A stretch of 64,000 nucleotides of DNA from the NCBI GenBank assembly GCA_934754355.1, contig CAKVID010000002.1:207932-271931 (forward strand), read 5' to 3'. Source of the stretch: an uncultured Clostridia bacterium. Lineage in GTDB: Bacteria > Bacillota > Clostridia > Christensenellales > UBA1242. Position numbers and translations under genes: made by a program. Below the pieces are notes generated by a model, which was not told where the DNA came from, searched no databases, and saw only the letters and a program-made list of their open reading frames with translations. The first letter of the stretch is position 1. Each line of letters begins with the position of its first letter. Shown one piece after another: positions 14,234 through 22,206 of this stretch.

Positions 14234-14363
14234 TGAAACGCTCCATAAATTTATTACAAATATTATCAAATGATTTAGCGTCTACTTCTCTACGCATACG
14301 CATTTCTTTTGTGTCTATATTTACATCAAATACTTGTCTATTTGATACTAATTGTTTTGGCAT
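14217..14363 (-). CDS. Tiny hypothetical provirus protein
   Basis: 48 residues from the ATG at 14361-14363, with AAGGAA eight bases upstream. It is highly charged with an MRMRRE core and no membrane segment. Its 3' end overlaps the 38-residue membrane gene by 17 bases in another frame. Spacing and ribosome binding site support a real gene despite its length. Function unknown. Confidence 0.5.
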   Translation of the reverse strand: MPKQLVSNRQVFDVNIDTKEMRMRREVDAKSFDNICNKFMERFNASSN

Positions 14364-14367
14364 AATG

Positions 14368-14724
14368 CTATTCCTTCTCTTTATAAATATAATCATTTTT
14401 ATTTAAACGATTAGGCTTATAACCTTTTTCTATTATTTTATATTTCTTACCAAAAACAGGAAAATAATTAGGATTTTTCCCATCAAAATCCCCATTCATA
14501 AATAAATCATTTCTATCAATCTCAACTTTTATTAATTCTTCTTTATTTAAGTTATATTTTTTAGCAGTTTTCATAGGAATAAAAGCCTTCTGAGGTCGAA
14601 ATTCGCCAACAGAATCTTTAGCCTTTGGTTTACCTATATAACCATAAGAACCATTACATCTAATCCTTTGAGCCCTGGAACCATATATTTTATTTGAATC
14701 AACAACATATCCTTTAACTTTCAT
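14368..14724 (-). CDS. Basic hypothetical provirus protein
   Basis: 118 residues, basic, rich in Tyr, Gly, Lys and Asn, no membrane segment. An N-terminal stretch with repeated YG pairs is followed by a charged middle. GAGAGG lies ahead of the ATG. It is the second gene of the long minus-strand transcript from the promoter at 15019-15046, so it should be expressed early. No family recognised. Confidence 0.55.
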   Translation of the reverse strand: MKVKGYVVDSNKIYGSRAQRIRCNGSYGYIGKPKAKDSVGEFRPQKAFIPMKTAKKYNLNKEELIKVEIDRNDLFMNGDFDGKNPNYFPVFGKKYKIIEKGYKPNRLNKNDYIYKEKE

Positions 14725-14743
14725 ATTTACTAACCTCTCTATT

Positions 14744-14965
14744 CTAAATAATCTTTTTATCTAACATTTCATAAGTAAGACTTTGAACATAATTAAATGA
14801 AGCACGAATTGGCTTTTTACGAAGTCTATTTCCATATTCAATGTAATTTATAGCACTCATAGGAATTTCAAAATTTCCTTTGCACTGCGGGGCAACTGAT
14901 TTTATTGCTTCCATAACAACTTGTCTTTTTCGTATAGACGCTGGTGTTTTAGTTTTATCTGCCAT
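14744..14965 (-). CDS. First gene of the lytic-direction transcript, possible small regulator
   Basis: 73 residues, basic, predicted helical with a turn near the middle; no membrane segment. GAGAGGTAG lies ahead of the ATG. It is divergent from the XRE repressor and is the first gene after the promoter whose spacer contains the putative operator. In temperate phages that place is usually held by Cro or an excisionase-type protein. Residues 1-40 could hold a small helix-turn-helix, but no family match is clear. Confidence 0.55.
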   Translation of the reverse strand: MADKTKTPASIRKRQVVMEAIKSVAPQCKGNFEIPMSAINYIEYGNRLRKKPIRASFNYVQSLTYEMLDKKII

Positions 14966-15018
14966 ATATACCTACCTCTCATTAACTTTTTTTATCAAAT
15001 TGATTTATTATTATTAAT

Positions 15019-15046
15019 ATAATATATCATTTTGGTAAAATGTCAA
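15019..15046 (-). promoter_or_regulatory. Leftward (lytic-direction) promoter
   Basis: On the minus strand TTGACA (15046-15041), a 16-bp spacer and TATTAT (15024-15019). One copy of the repeated TTTGGTAAAAT element lies in the spacer, so bound repressor would block polymerase. It feeds the whole minus-strand gene block. Confidence 0.75.
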
Positions 15047-15072
15047 AACATTTTTTAGCGATTTGGTAAAAT
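15031..15072. promoter_or_regulatory. Putative repressor operators (two direct copies)
   Basis: TTTGGTAAAAT occurs at 15031-15041 and 15062-15072, 31 bp apart (about three helical turns) in the intergenic space between the repressor and the leftward genes. A related GCTAAAAA motif overlaps the repressor promoter -35. The arrangement suits cooperative binding by the adjacent XRE protein. Confidence 0.6.
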
Positions 15073-15095
15073 TTTTTGTATTTTTTTTTAAAATA

Positions 15096-15124
15096 TTGCT
15101 AAAAATACATCAAATAGTTATACT
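15096..15124 (+). promoter_or_regulatory. Rightward repressor promoter
   Basis: TTGCTA at 15096-15101, a 17-bp spacer and TATACT at 15119-15124, pointing into the XRE gene, whose ATG is at 15161 behind an AAAAGG site. The two promoters are divergent with about 50 bp between their -35 elements. Confidence 0.65.
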
Positions 15125-15160
15125 TTCTATAGTAAAAAATAACAAAAAGGTAAAAATTAT

Positions 15161-15469
15161 ATGAAACTAAAAGAATTAAGACTATCAAAAAAGAATACAC
15201 AAGAAGAGATTTCTAAACTTATAAACACATCAATTACTTGTTATAATTATTATGAAAAAGAAAAAAGAGAACCTAACATTGAAACACTTTGCAAATTAGC
15301 AGACTACTATAATGTGACACTAGATTATTTGGTGGGTAGACAAACAAAAAAAGACATTGGTTATTTAACAGACAAGCAATACTCTGCCGTACTTCTAATT
15401 AAACAACTAAGTAATGACAATCTAAATCGAGAACTAGGTAGATTATCTACACTAGTAGAAATGCAATAA
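15161..15469 (+). CDS. XRE-family transcriptional repressor (immunity repressor)
   Basis: 102 residues. Residues 1-60 form a classic helix-turn-helix XRE/HTH_3 domain: LKELR, then QEEISKLINTS, YYEKEKREP and LADYYNVTLDYLVG, as in phage cI-like repressors. The short C-terminal part is helical and probably dimerises. No protease-like LexA/S24 domain is present, so induction would not use RecA-driven self-cleavage. It is transcribed divergently from the lytic genes and followed 16 bases later by a membrane protein gene, then the integrase: a lysogeny operon. Confidence 0.88.
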   Translation: MKLKELRLSKKNTQEEISKLINTSITCYNYYEKEKREPNIETLCKLADYYNVTLDYLVGRQTKKDIGYLTDKQYSAVLLIKQLSNDNLNRELGRLSTLVEMQ

Positions 15470-15485
15470 AGGAGATATTTTACAT

Positions 15486-16370
15486 ATGAGTAAATTTGAA
15501 GTAAACACACTACCAATAAATAATTTATATTCAGAGTCTGAAGAAACGAAAAATTTAAGACATAAATATTATTCCACAAAAAACAAAATATCTATTTATA
15601 AGATACTAACAACTATTTTACTTATAATTGGAATTGTTTCAATTTTAATTTCAGCGATGAGAATACTAATAGAATCTACAATGTATAACTCAGAATTAAC
15701 AATGGAAGAAGTAGAAGAATATATCAAACAAATAAATAGATATAAAACATTTTTCTATCTAGGTATAGGTATTCTGATACTATCAGTTATCGCAAAAATA
15801 ATTATTAAACAAGTTAGTAATAATATCTTAAATCCAATTCAAGAAGATATCGAAAGAAGTATTATGAATGATCAATTAGAATTATCTGGTGCAAATATAA
15901 ACAGAAGAACTAAAGATAATAATCATAAAAATAATACTAAAGACAAAAATGAAGAATTGGTTATATTGCAAAATGAATATAACATTTTAGAAGATAAATA
16001 TGAAAAATTAAAAAACAAAAATAGAATATTAAAAATAGACAATGAAAAGTTAAATAAAAAACTTGAGAGCATTCAAATTAAACATAAAAATTCAACAGAA
16101 AAATTTAACCAAGAAACGAAAGCATTAAGAACCACATCTTCAAATTTAGAAATACCGCTAAAAACTAGGACATCAAATCCTAAAAAACTTAATTATATAA
16201 TACTAACAATTTTTGTCGTACTATTTTTTATAAGTTTATTATTTACATTAATTAATGTGATAGAAATGTCCAATATTACGCTAATTATAATATCAACAGT
16301 CAGCACAATAGTTTTATTATTAACCATACTTACACTTTTAGCATTTATAATACCAACTAAAAATAAATAA
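15486..16370 (+). CDS. Four-helix membrane protein with cytoplasmic coiled coil in the lysogeny operon
   Basis: 294 residues. Helices at about 34-56 and 86-107 flank a short acidic loop. A central Asn/Lys-rich coiled coil (about 125-215) follows, then two helices at about 233-258 and 264-288. GGAGAT precedes the ATG. Because it is expressed with the repressor in the lysogen, a role in superinfection exclusion or host modification is attractive, but no family is recognised. Confidence 0.6.
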   Translation: MSKFEVNTLPINNLYSESEETKNLRHKYYSTKNKISIYKILTTILLIIGIVSILISAMRILIESTMYNSELTMEEVEEYIKQINRYKTFFYLGIGILILSVIAKIIIKQVSNNILNPIQEDIERSIMNDQLELSGANINRRTKDNNHKNNTKDKNEELVILQNEYNILEDKYEKLKNKNRILKIDNEKLNKKLESIQIKHKNSTEKFNQETKALRTTSSNLEIPLKTRTSNPKKLNYIILTIFVVLFFISLLFTLINVIEMSNITLIIISTVSTIVLLLTILTLLAFIIPTKNK

Positions 16371-16418
16371 TAAAAAATTAAGATTAAATAGACGCAATAA
16401 AAAAAGGAGTTTTTTATT

Positions 16419-17642
16419 GTGTTTAATGAATACTTTACAAAAAACTATTACGAACTTAGCAAAAGAGCAGAAGAAAAATTGATAGAAGCATTAGAAATAG
16501 TGCAGTTCTTTGTGGGTAAATTTGAAGCCCAAGAAGAATTTAATAAAACTAAACAAGAGAATAAATTTAATATGCCTGTAATTTCATATAAAGGAGATAC
16601 AGAACAAGAAATGAAATTTCAAGGCAAAACTATTCACAAAAATAAAAATTGCAACACATGGTACACAAGGTATAGAATTGATGGCAAACAATATTACATA
16701 AGCGGAAAGACACAAAAAGAAGTACTTGCAACACTTAAAAAAAAATTAAACTACCAGAAGAAAGATAAAAAGCACATAACCTTGCTAGACTGGTACACTC
16801 AATGGTTAGAACTATTCAAACTAGGAAAGGTTAAACAATCTACACTAACAGTATATTCTGGCTTAATAAAACATATCCCAACAAACATATTGAACTCAGA
16901 TATTAAAAATATATCCGGTCTAGATATTCAAAAAGTTATTAATGCCACACAAGGCGAGAGAACAAAACAAAAACTATTTGAACTTCTAAAAGATATATTT
17001 ACAAAAGCAGAAATACATAATATTTGCACTAATATTTTAAAAACTTTAGATAAACCAAAACACACTAGACAAAATGGAATAGCACTAACCAATACAGATA
17101 GACAAGTCTTTGAAAATTATTGCTACAAAAACAAAGAATATGTATTTTTAATTACACTATATCAAGGACTTCGAAAAGGCGAAGTGTTAGGTTTAACTTG
17201 GGATAATATCGATTTTGATAAAAATTTACTAACTATAAATAAAACTTATAATTTACATGGAAAATTCGACACAACTAAAAATATATCCAGTAATAGACAA
17301 ATTCCACTATTTGAAAAATCAAAACATATACTTAAGAATTTACAAAACAAACAAGAAAGAATATTTTTAATATCTCAAAATAGTTTACAAGATAAATTTA
17401 TTAAAATATTAAAAGCATTAAACCTAAACCCAAAATATACTATTCATAGTTTAAGGCACACATTCATTACATATTGTCAGGACCAACAAATCCCCGAGCA
17501 TATTATACAAAACTGGGTTGGACATGTAATTGGAAGCAGTGTAACAAAAAGTGTATACACACACATTCAAGAAGAAACAAATTCAAAGAATATCGATATT
17601 ATAAATAAATCAAAATTCTACTCAAATTCTACTCAAAAATAA
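16419..17642 (+). CDS. int: Tyrosine recombinase (phage integrase)
   Basis: 407 residues. Role: site-specific integration and excision. It starts at GTG behind AAGGAG. Residues about 68-112 form the AP2-like arm-binding domain (WYTRYRIDGKQYYISGKTQKE), 120-215 the SAM-like core-binding domain, and 220-390 the catalytic domain with R252 (QGLRKGE), H343-R346 (HSLRH), H369 (WVGH) and Y380 (VYTH), so the active site is complete. It ends 90 bp from the 3' end of tRNA-Arg and reads towards it, the usual arrangement for tRNA-targeting integrases. Confidence 0.93.
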   Translation: MFNEYFTKNYYELSKRAEEKLIEALEIVQFFVGKFEAQEEFNKTKQENKFNMPVISYKGDTEQEMKFQGKTIHKNKNCNTWYTRYRIDGKQYYISGKTQKEVLATLKKKLNYQKKDKKHITLLDWYTQWLELFKLGKVKQSTLTVYSGLIKHIPTNILNSDIKNISGLDIQKVINATQGERTKQKLFELLKDIFTKAEIHNICTNILKTLDKPKHTRQNGIALTNTDRQVFENYCYKNKEYVFLITLYQGLRKGEVLGLTWDNIDFDKNLLTINKTYNLHGKFDTTKNISSNRQIPLFEKSKHILKNLQNKQERIFLISQNSLQDKFIKILKALNLNPKYTIHSLRHTFITYCQDQQIPEHIIQNWVGHVIGSSVTKSVYTHIQEETNSKNIDIINKSKFYSNSTQK

Positions 17643-17654
17643 ACAAAAACAAAA

Positions 17655-17678
17655 AAATAGGTCAATTTTGACCTATTT
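17655..17678 (+). terminator. Terminator after the integrase
   Basis: A perfect 11-bp stem AAATAGGTCAA/TTGACCTATTT directly follows the integrase stop. The A- and T-rich flanks mean it could also act on the tRNA-Arg transcript from the other side. Confidence 0.7.
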
Positions 17679-17681
17679 ACA

Positions 17682-17724
17682 TACTATATATAGTATTTCA
17701 TATTTAATTTATATACTATATATA
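17682..17724. repeat. Direct repeats near the attachment site
   Basis: TACTATATATA occurs at 17682-17692 and 17714-17724, 32 bp apart, between the integrase and the tRNA-Arg 3' end. The first copy is part of the palindrome ATACTATATATAGTAT. Such paired short repeats beside an att core often bind the integrase arm domain; here that is inference. Confidence 0.4.
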
Positions 17725-17731
17725 AAATTTA

Positions 17732-17808
17732 TGGTGCACCCATAGGGACTCGAACCCCAAACCTTCTGGTCCGTAGCCAGACGCTCTATCCAATTGGGCT
17801 ATGAGTGC
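17732..17808 (-). tRNA. tRNA-Arg (ACG), likely attB
   Basis: Complete cloverleaf on the minus strand: acceptor GCACTCA/TGGGTGC, D arm GCCC...GAGC, anticodon stem TCTGG/CCAGA with loop CTACGGA (anticodon ACG), T loop TTCGAGT, and CCA encoded at 17732-17734. ACG requires deamination to inosine, consistent with tadA in this window. Its 3' end faces the provirus integrase, so it is the probable integration target, kept intact by the element's copy of the 3' part. Confidence 0.95.
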
Positions 17809-17845
17809 ATATATAATTGTATATTTTTTATCCCCTATTATTATT

Positions 17846-17939
17846 GTGCAAGGGAGGACGATGAATAGAAGTCTTTAATGACCAGTACTCATCTTTTTGC
17901 GCACTATGGTATTCTACAACTTCTTTATTATTTTGTCAA
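17846..17939 (-). promoter_or_regulatory. Promoter and structured leader of tRNA-Arg
   Basis: On the minus strand TTGACA (17939-17934), a 17-bp spacer and TAGAAT (17916-17911) form a strong promoter about 100 bp before tRNA-Arg. The predicted leader opens with GTGC pairing with GCAC (17901-17904 with 17846-17849), enclosing GATGA/TCATC and GTC/GAC stems. The leader may only be a precursor trimmed by RNase P, or may hold a small RNA of its own. Confidence 0.6.
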
Positions 17940-18154
17940 TATTTTTTTTGTAAAATTTATACATATTACAAATTGCTTCATTTTTTTCAATATTTTACTT
18001 CGCGAAGATTTATATTCGAAATAATAATCTAGAATACAATAAATTATTTGACAAAATATATTTTTTTAGGTAAAACATCTTTGATATATATTAATTTGGT
18101 TTACAATAACTAAATATATATAATTTCCAATAACAAAACAGAGGAGAATTAAAA

Positions 18155-18697
18155 ATGAAAGAAAATAAATACACTGGTACACAAACTTTAAAAAACTTAG
18201 AAACTGCTTTCGCTGGAGAAAGTCAAGCTAGAAATAAATACACATACTTTGCTTCTGTTGCAAAAAAGGAAGGCTACGAACAAATAGCAGAAATATTTGA
18301 AAAAACTGCAAATAATGAGAAAGAACATGCAAAAATGTGGTTCAAAGAATTAAATGGCATTGGCAATACTGCCGAAAATCTACAAAGTGCTGCTGAAGGC
18401 GAAAACTTTGAATGGACAGATATGTATAAAGAATTTGCTAGAGTTGCTAAAGAAGAAGGCTTTGAAGACCTTGCAAAGAAATTCTTGGCTGTAGGACAAA
18501 TTGAGAAAAGACACGAAGAAAGATACAGACAATTGCTTCAAAATGTAGAAACTAAGGCTGTATTTGAGAAGTCTGAAGTTAAAGTATGGGAATGTAGAAA
18601 TTGCGGACATATTTGTGTTGGAACACAAGCCCCTCTTGTATGCCCAGTATGTAATCACCCACAAAGTTATTTTGAAGTAGTTAATAATAATTTTTAA
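18155..18697 (+). CDS. rbr: Rubrerythrin
   Basis: 180 residues. NADH-linked peroxidase of anaerobes that removes hydrogen peroxide in the cytoplasm. The N-terminal ferritin-like four-helix domain carries the diiron ligands in GESQARNKY, NEKEHAK and EKRHEERY. The C-terminal rubredoxin-like domain has CRNCGH and CPVCNH for the Fe(SCys)4 centre. GAGGAG precedes the ATG. It is a single gene with its own A/T-rich upstream region and is not part of the provirus. Its presence supports an anaerobic host. Confidence 0.95.
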   Translation: MKENKYTGTQTLKNLETAFAGESQARNKYTYFASVAKKEGYEQIAEIFEKTANNEKEHAKMWFKELNGIGNTAENLQSAAEGENFEWTDMYKEFARVAKEEGFEDLAKKFLAVGQIEKRHEERYRQLLQNVETKAVFEKSEVKVWECRNCGHICVGTQAPLVCPVCNHPQSYFEVVNNNF

Positions 18698-18790
18698 TTA
18701 TAATATTTGAAGCAAAATTCTAATTAATTTTTAATTTTAGGGCTTTATTTACTTTTTATTTTATAAAAATTAAAGTATAATAGTATTATT

Positions 18791-19282
18791 ATGAAAAAGA
18801 AACAAATTTATCAATTAATTCTAAGTTTAATATTATCTATTGGTTTTGTTGCAGGAATACCCATTATAATCGTTTGTGCAGGCAAATCTACTCTAGGTTT
18901 GGTTGTAGGAATAATTATGGTTGTAGCAGGTTTCTATGGAACACCTATTTCTTGGTCAATTTATGGCGGAAATAAAACAACTCAGAGAGTAATTGACGCT
19001 ATTTTATTAGACAACTTGCTTACTAATAGCGAAATTGCTAGTCACTTATGTTTGAATGAGACAGAAGTAAAAGGACATATTGAGAAAGCAATAACTAATA
19101 GATATTTAGTAGGTTACATTTATAATGGCACCGAACTTAAACCTAACAATAAGAAAAATAATGCAAAATTGGAGCCTCAAGACCTAAAATGTTCTAATTG
19201 TGGTGGCAAACTAGCCAAAACAAAAGATGGCTATACTTGTGAATATTGCGGAATGACATTTAAAGATAACAAAACTAAATAA
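18791..19282 (+). CDS. Membrane protein with zinc-ribbon tail
   Basis: 163 residues. Two adjacent membrane helices (about 8-29 and 34-58) lead to a cytoplasmic helical segment resembling a winged-helix motif (LLTNSEIASHLCLNETEV, about 77-94). A C-terminal zinc ribbon follows (CSNCGG...CEYCGM, about 133-152). It stands alone with a TATAAT box before the ATG and a shared terminator after it. Function unknown. Confidence 0.7.
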   Translation: MKKKQIYQLILSLILSIGFVAGIPIIIVCAGKSTLGLVVGIIMVVAGFYGTPISWSIYGGNKTTQRVIDAILLDNLLTNSEIASHLCLNETEVKGHIEKAITNRYLVGYIYNGTELKPNNKKNNAKLEPQDLKCSNCGGKLAKTKDGYTCEYCGMTFKDNKTK

Positions 19283-19297
19283 CTATAAATATTCAAT

Positions 19298-19333
19298 AAA
19301 AAAGACATGAAATAATTAATTCATGTCTTTTTT
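19298..19333. terminator. Bidirectional terminator
   Basis: A perfect 14-bp stem AAAAAAGACATGAA/TTCATGTCTTTTTT with an eight-base loop, between two convergent genes. A- and T-runs on both sides let it work in both directions. Confidence 0.9.
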
Positions 19334-19342
19334 ATTTTGTAT

Positions 19343-21565
19343 TTATGAACCTTTCTTCACTACCCACATTTTGCCATTTTCTAGTAAATTGAATATAGTA
19401 TCTTGTTTGATAACTTTAATTGCATATGGCTCGCCATTAATCTCCATAGTAATTTTTCTACCCATAATATCGCAGAAATTTTGACTAGAAGATATACAAG
19501 TAGAACTATCATTAGGGTCAAGACGCACTTCGATATCAAAATCACTATCAGCACAATTACTAAAATAATATAAGTCTCTTGTCATGCTAAATTTTAAACC
19601 ATTGAAAGTATCTTTCAAGCCACCATTTATAAATGAAAAGTCATTTCTATCATTAAATAGAGAATTACTAGTTATAAATAAGCCTTGCGTATAAATGCTT
19701 GGCAATTGCAATTGCGAGAAATCCAAAGTAACAGGTTCTTTGTATGGCTCTCTCATAGTTGCACGAACAGTCAATGTATGTTCGCCTAAATTTTTGAATA
19801 TTAAACTACTTATTTTAAAATCTTTATAGCCATTATATGTTTTATAATCTTCTATCCTTACAGGACTATCAATAGTTAAATTTTCATCGTCAGTATGCAC
19901 TGTAAAGTAATTAATAGTTGGAGATTTGAAGTTCTTATATTTTTCCCCTCGTATTTCAAAGTATAAATTTTCTTTGTAATAATACCTCTTCTCTGTCTCG
20001 CTCCAATCAAATATATCGGATAGTTTAAAGTATACACAGTCGGTCTTTGTTACTGAATTCGGCCAGAAATGATTATCATTTAGACCATATTTAATATTGT
20101 CGCCATCTTTCAAATATAAATTTACAAAAATATCATTAGTTGTAATATCCAAATTATCGCTATTTATAACTACATTTTTGTAAATTCTTAGATAAGTTTT
20201 ACCCTTAACGCTACTAAAGTATGAATAATCCACTTCTGGATACAATATTGCGAGTCCGGTCTTAAATTCGTGTATACTTCCATTAGAAGATACATAATCT
20301 CTTGTCAAAGAGAACTTGTCTAAATCTTCTTGAGTAAATGTAATATAATATTTACCCTTATCCGTTAAGTCTGATTGAACATTTACTCTATACGAATTGA
20401 AAGTTCTCTCAAATTCATCATTAAGCAAATAAAAATTAAAACTTTGGATATCTAGAGTTGTAGTTAATACAACATACAAATCTTTATTTAAGCCTTTTCT
20501 ACTTTCATCATCTAATAAAACATCTGATTGTAAATCGTTACCCAAATAAATTTTATGAATATCATATCTATCTTTGTATCTAGCACTTTTATCTACTTTT
20601 AATACTGTCTTCCCATCTATTTTATCCATATTTGCATTACTAGGATTATAAGTTAAATTACATGAAGTATACATCTCCATAGTAAGCAAATCGCTATCAT
20701 ACTCGGCAATATTACTAAATAAATAGAAAGAATTAGGTGCTCTATTTATTACAAATCCTTTGTCTTCTATATAATTAGGAATTTGAGAATATAATTTGAT
20801 ATCTTCCTTAATTTCTCCAAAATAATAAAGTGCTGTATTTGGATTAGAATTGAATGTATAATCTGTATTTCCTTTCTTAGCCCTATTATAGTAACTATAA
20901 TTAATAGAGCCAATATTTGCCTTGTTAATATCTAAAGTATAGTGATTAACATTAGAATAAATTGCATTATAATTTACTTTTGATACCGATTTATTATGCA
21001 TAAAAACCACATAATTACCATACTCAATTGATGCCTTGCCATTTACAAAATTAACTTTATTTATTACATCGCTCTCGTCTAATTTTGTCATGAAATTCTC
21101 AGTCAATTCTTTATCTATAATTAATGCTTGAAAATTATTCATTCCATTATTTAGAGTTACTTCAAATTGTAATTTCTGCATTTGAGTTAAATCAATTGTT
21201 AATTCAAAATTTCTTTTTACATTTTCAATTTGGAAAGTGATTTTCTTATCTACGGTATACTCATACCCCTCTTCTAATGTTTGTTTATCGTCATATTGCA
21301 CTTCGTATGGGATTTCTACACCGCTGATATAACCTTTGATTACACTACTATCATAACCCTTGGGAACATCAAATGTAACTTTGGTATTATCGCTAAATTT
21401 AACATCATAGGCATAACTATTAAGACCAAGCCTTGCGTCTGCACCCTCAAAAGTAATGGTTGCCTTGCAAGGTTTAGGAGAGCAACAACTACAAAGCAAA
21501 AAGCCACAAAGAATAAGTGCAAAAAAGCCAAAACTTATAGAAATACTCTTTAATAATTTTCTCAT
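19343..21565 (-). CDS. Large predicted lipoprotein of unknown function
   Basis: 740 residues. Basic start, hydrophobic segment (about 11-26) and a Cys-rich lipobox-like end (LCSCC), so export and lipidation are likely. The rest is beta-rich with many Asp, Asn and Tyr and no repeat or enzyme motif that I recognise. A sandwich-domain surface protein is the best guess. It is a single gene between the bidirectional terminator and the methyltransferase gene, 23 bases downstream of the latter, so possibly read from the cysS operon. Confidence 0.7.
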   Translation of the reverse strand: MRKLLKSISISFGFFALILCGFLLCSCCSPKPCKATITFEGADARLGLNSYAYDVKFSDNTKVTFDVPKGYDSSVIKGYISGVEIPYEVQYDDKQTLEEGYEYTVDKKITFQIENVKRNFELTIDLTQMQKLQFEVTLNNGMNNFQALIIDKELTENFMTKLDESDVINKVNFVNGKASIEYGNYVVFMHNKSVSKVNYNAIYSNVNHYTLDINKANIGSINYSYYNRAKKGNTDYTFNSNPNTALYYFGEIKEDIKLYSQIPNYIEDKGFVINRAPNSFYLFSNIAEYDSDLLTMEMYTSCNLTYNPSNANMDKIDGKTVLKVDKSARYKDRYDIHKIYLGNDLQSDVLLDDESRKGLNKDLYVVLTTTLDIQSFNFYLLNDEFERTFNSYRVNVQSDLTDKGKYYITFTQEDLDKFSLTRDYVSSNGSIHEFKTGLAILYPEVDYSYFSSVKGKTYLRIYKNVVINSDNLDITTNDIFVNLYLKDGDNIKYGLNDNHFWPNSVTKTDCVYFKLSDIFDWSETEKRYYYKENLYFEIRGEKYKNFKSPTINYFTVHTDDENLTIDSPVRIEDYKTYNGYKDFKISSLIFKNLGEHTLTVRATMREPYKEPVTLDFSQLQLPSIYTQGLFITSNSLFNDRNDFSFINGGLKDTFNGLKFSMTRDLYYFSNCADSDFDIEVRLDPNDSSTCISSSQNFCDIMGRKITMEINGEPYAIKVIKQDTIFNLLENGKMWVVKKGS

Positions 21566-21588
21566 CTTTTCTCCTTTGTTAATAAATC

Positions 21589-22206
21589 TTATTTTGTAGA
21601 ATGTAAAATATAATAGCCTCTATCTCTTTCAAGTACTTCACAATTACCAAAAATATCTTTTAGATATTTCTTAGTACTATCTGCACCAAGATTTTTCTTA
21701 ATTACAATTGTTACATCTCCGCCATCTTCTAAGTGATTATACAAGCCGTCTAGAAAATTAAGCAATACTTTCTTGCCTACTTTGATAGGAGGATTGGATA
21801 CAATATGATTATATTTATCCTCTACATTCTGCCACATATCACTTACAAATATAAGACTATCACAAATACTATTATTTTTGGCATTAATTCTACACAAATC
21901 AATCGCCAAATTATTAATATCGCACATATCAATTGGTACATTTAATTCTTTGCTAAGAATTACACCAATAGCACCATATCCGCAAGCAATATCTAGAATT
22001 TTGCCTTGTAAATTTAATTTATTTAAGACCGTACTTATTAGAATTAATGAGCCTTCATCTATTTCATTTTTGCTAAAAACATCATCACAACTTGTAAACT
22101 TAAAATCATGCGAATTAAATCTAAAATTGAAAGTAAAATAATCATCTTGGGAATGATTACTTGGCACAAAATAATGCCTAAAATTATTTCTTGATTTCGT
22201 ATCCAT
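21589..22206 (-). CDS. Class I SAM methyltransferase, RsmC-like
   Basis: 205 residues. The MTS-type Rossmann domain shows the SAM-binding ILDIACGYGAIG (about 77-88), an acidic ribose-binding turn (CDINNLAIDL) and the catalytic NPPI (about 136-139) followed by a basic VIKKNLGA loop. This matches the RsmC/YbxB group, which makes guanine N2-methylations in 16S rRNA. It lacks RsmC's N-terminal duplicate domain, as usual for Firmicute members. The start overlaps cysS by 23 bases, so the genes are coupled. Confidence 0.82.
   Translation of the reverse strand: MDTKSRNNFRHYFVPSNHSQDDYFTFNFRFNSHDFKFTSCDDVFSKNEIDEGSLILISTVLNKLNLQGKILDIACGYGAIGVILSKELNVPIDMCDINNLAIDLCRINAKNNSICDSLIFVSDMWQNVEDKYNHIVSNPPIKVGKKVLLNFLDGLYNHLEDGGDVTIVIKKNLGADSTKKYLKDIFGNCEVLERDRGYYILHSTK

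Larger units (their letters stand above)
1..17734. mobile_element. Inovirus-like (filamentous phage) provirus, left end outside window
   Basis: Seen: a continuous block of about 25 mostly small, unrecognised minus-strand genes. It contains an HUH Rep_1-type initiator, a Zot/pI-like ATPase and small one-helix membrane proteins. The right end has a divergent XRE repressor and a tyrosine integrase whose stop lies 90 bp from the 3' end of tRNA-Arg. Known: Zot-like ATPase, rolling-circle Rep and short membrane coat proteins are the hallmarks used to recognise inoviruses. Inferred: an integrated filamentous-phage relative that used the tRNA-Arg 3' end as attB. The left boundary is not visible because phage-like genes continue to position 1. 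Alternative: an integrated rolling-circle plasmid carrying a Zot-like ATPase. Confidence 0.72.

Noticed and set aside
1..17734. Secretin (pIV) gene in the provirus
   Set aside because: Searched among all predicted proteins; none has secretin-like length or motifs, and a monoderm host would not need it.
17846..17904. 4.5S/SRP RNA
   Set aside because: The conserved SRP tetraloop and internal loop motif are absent; kept only as a structured leader.
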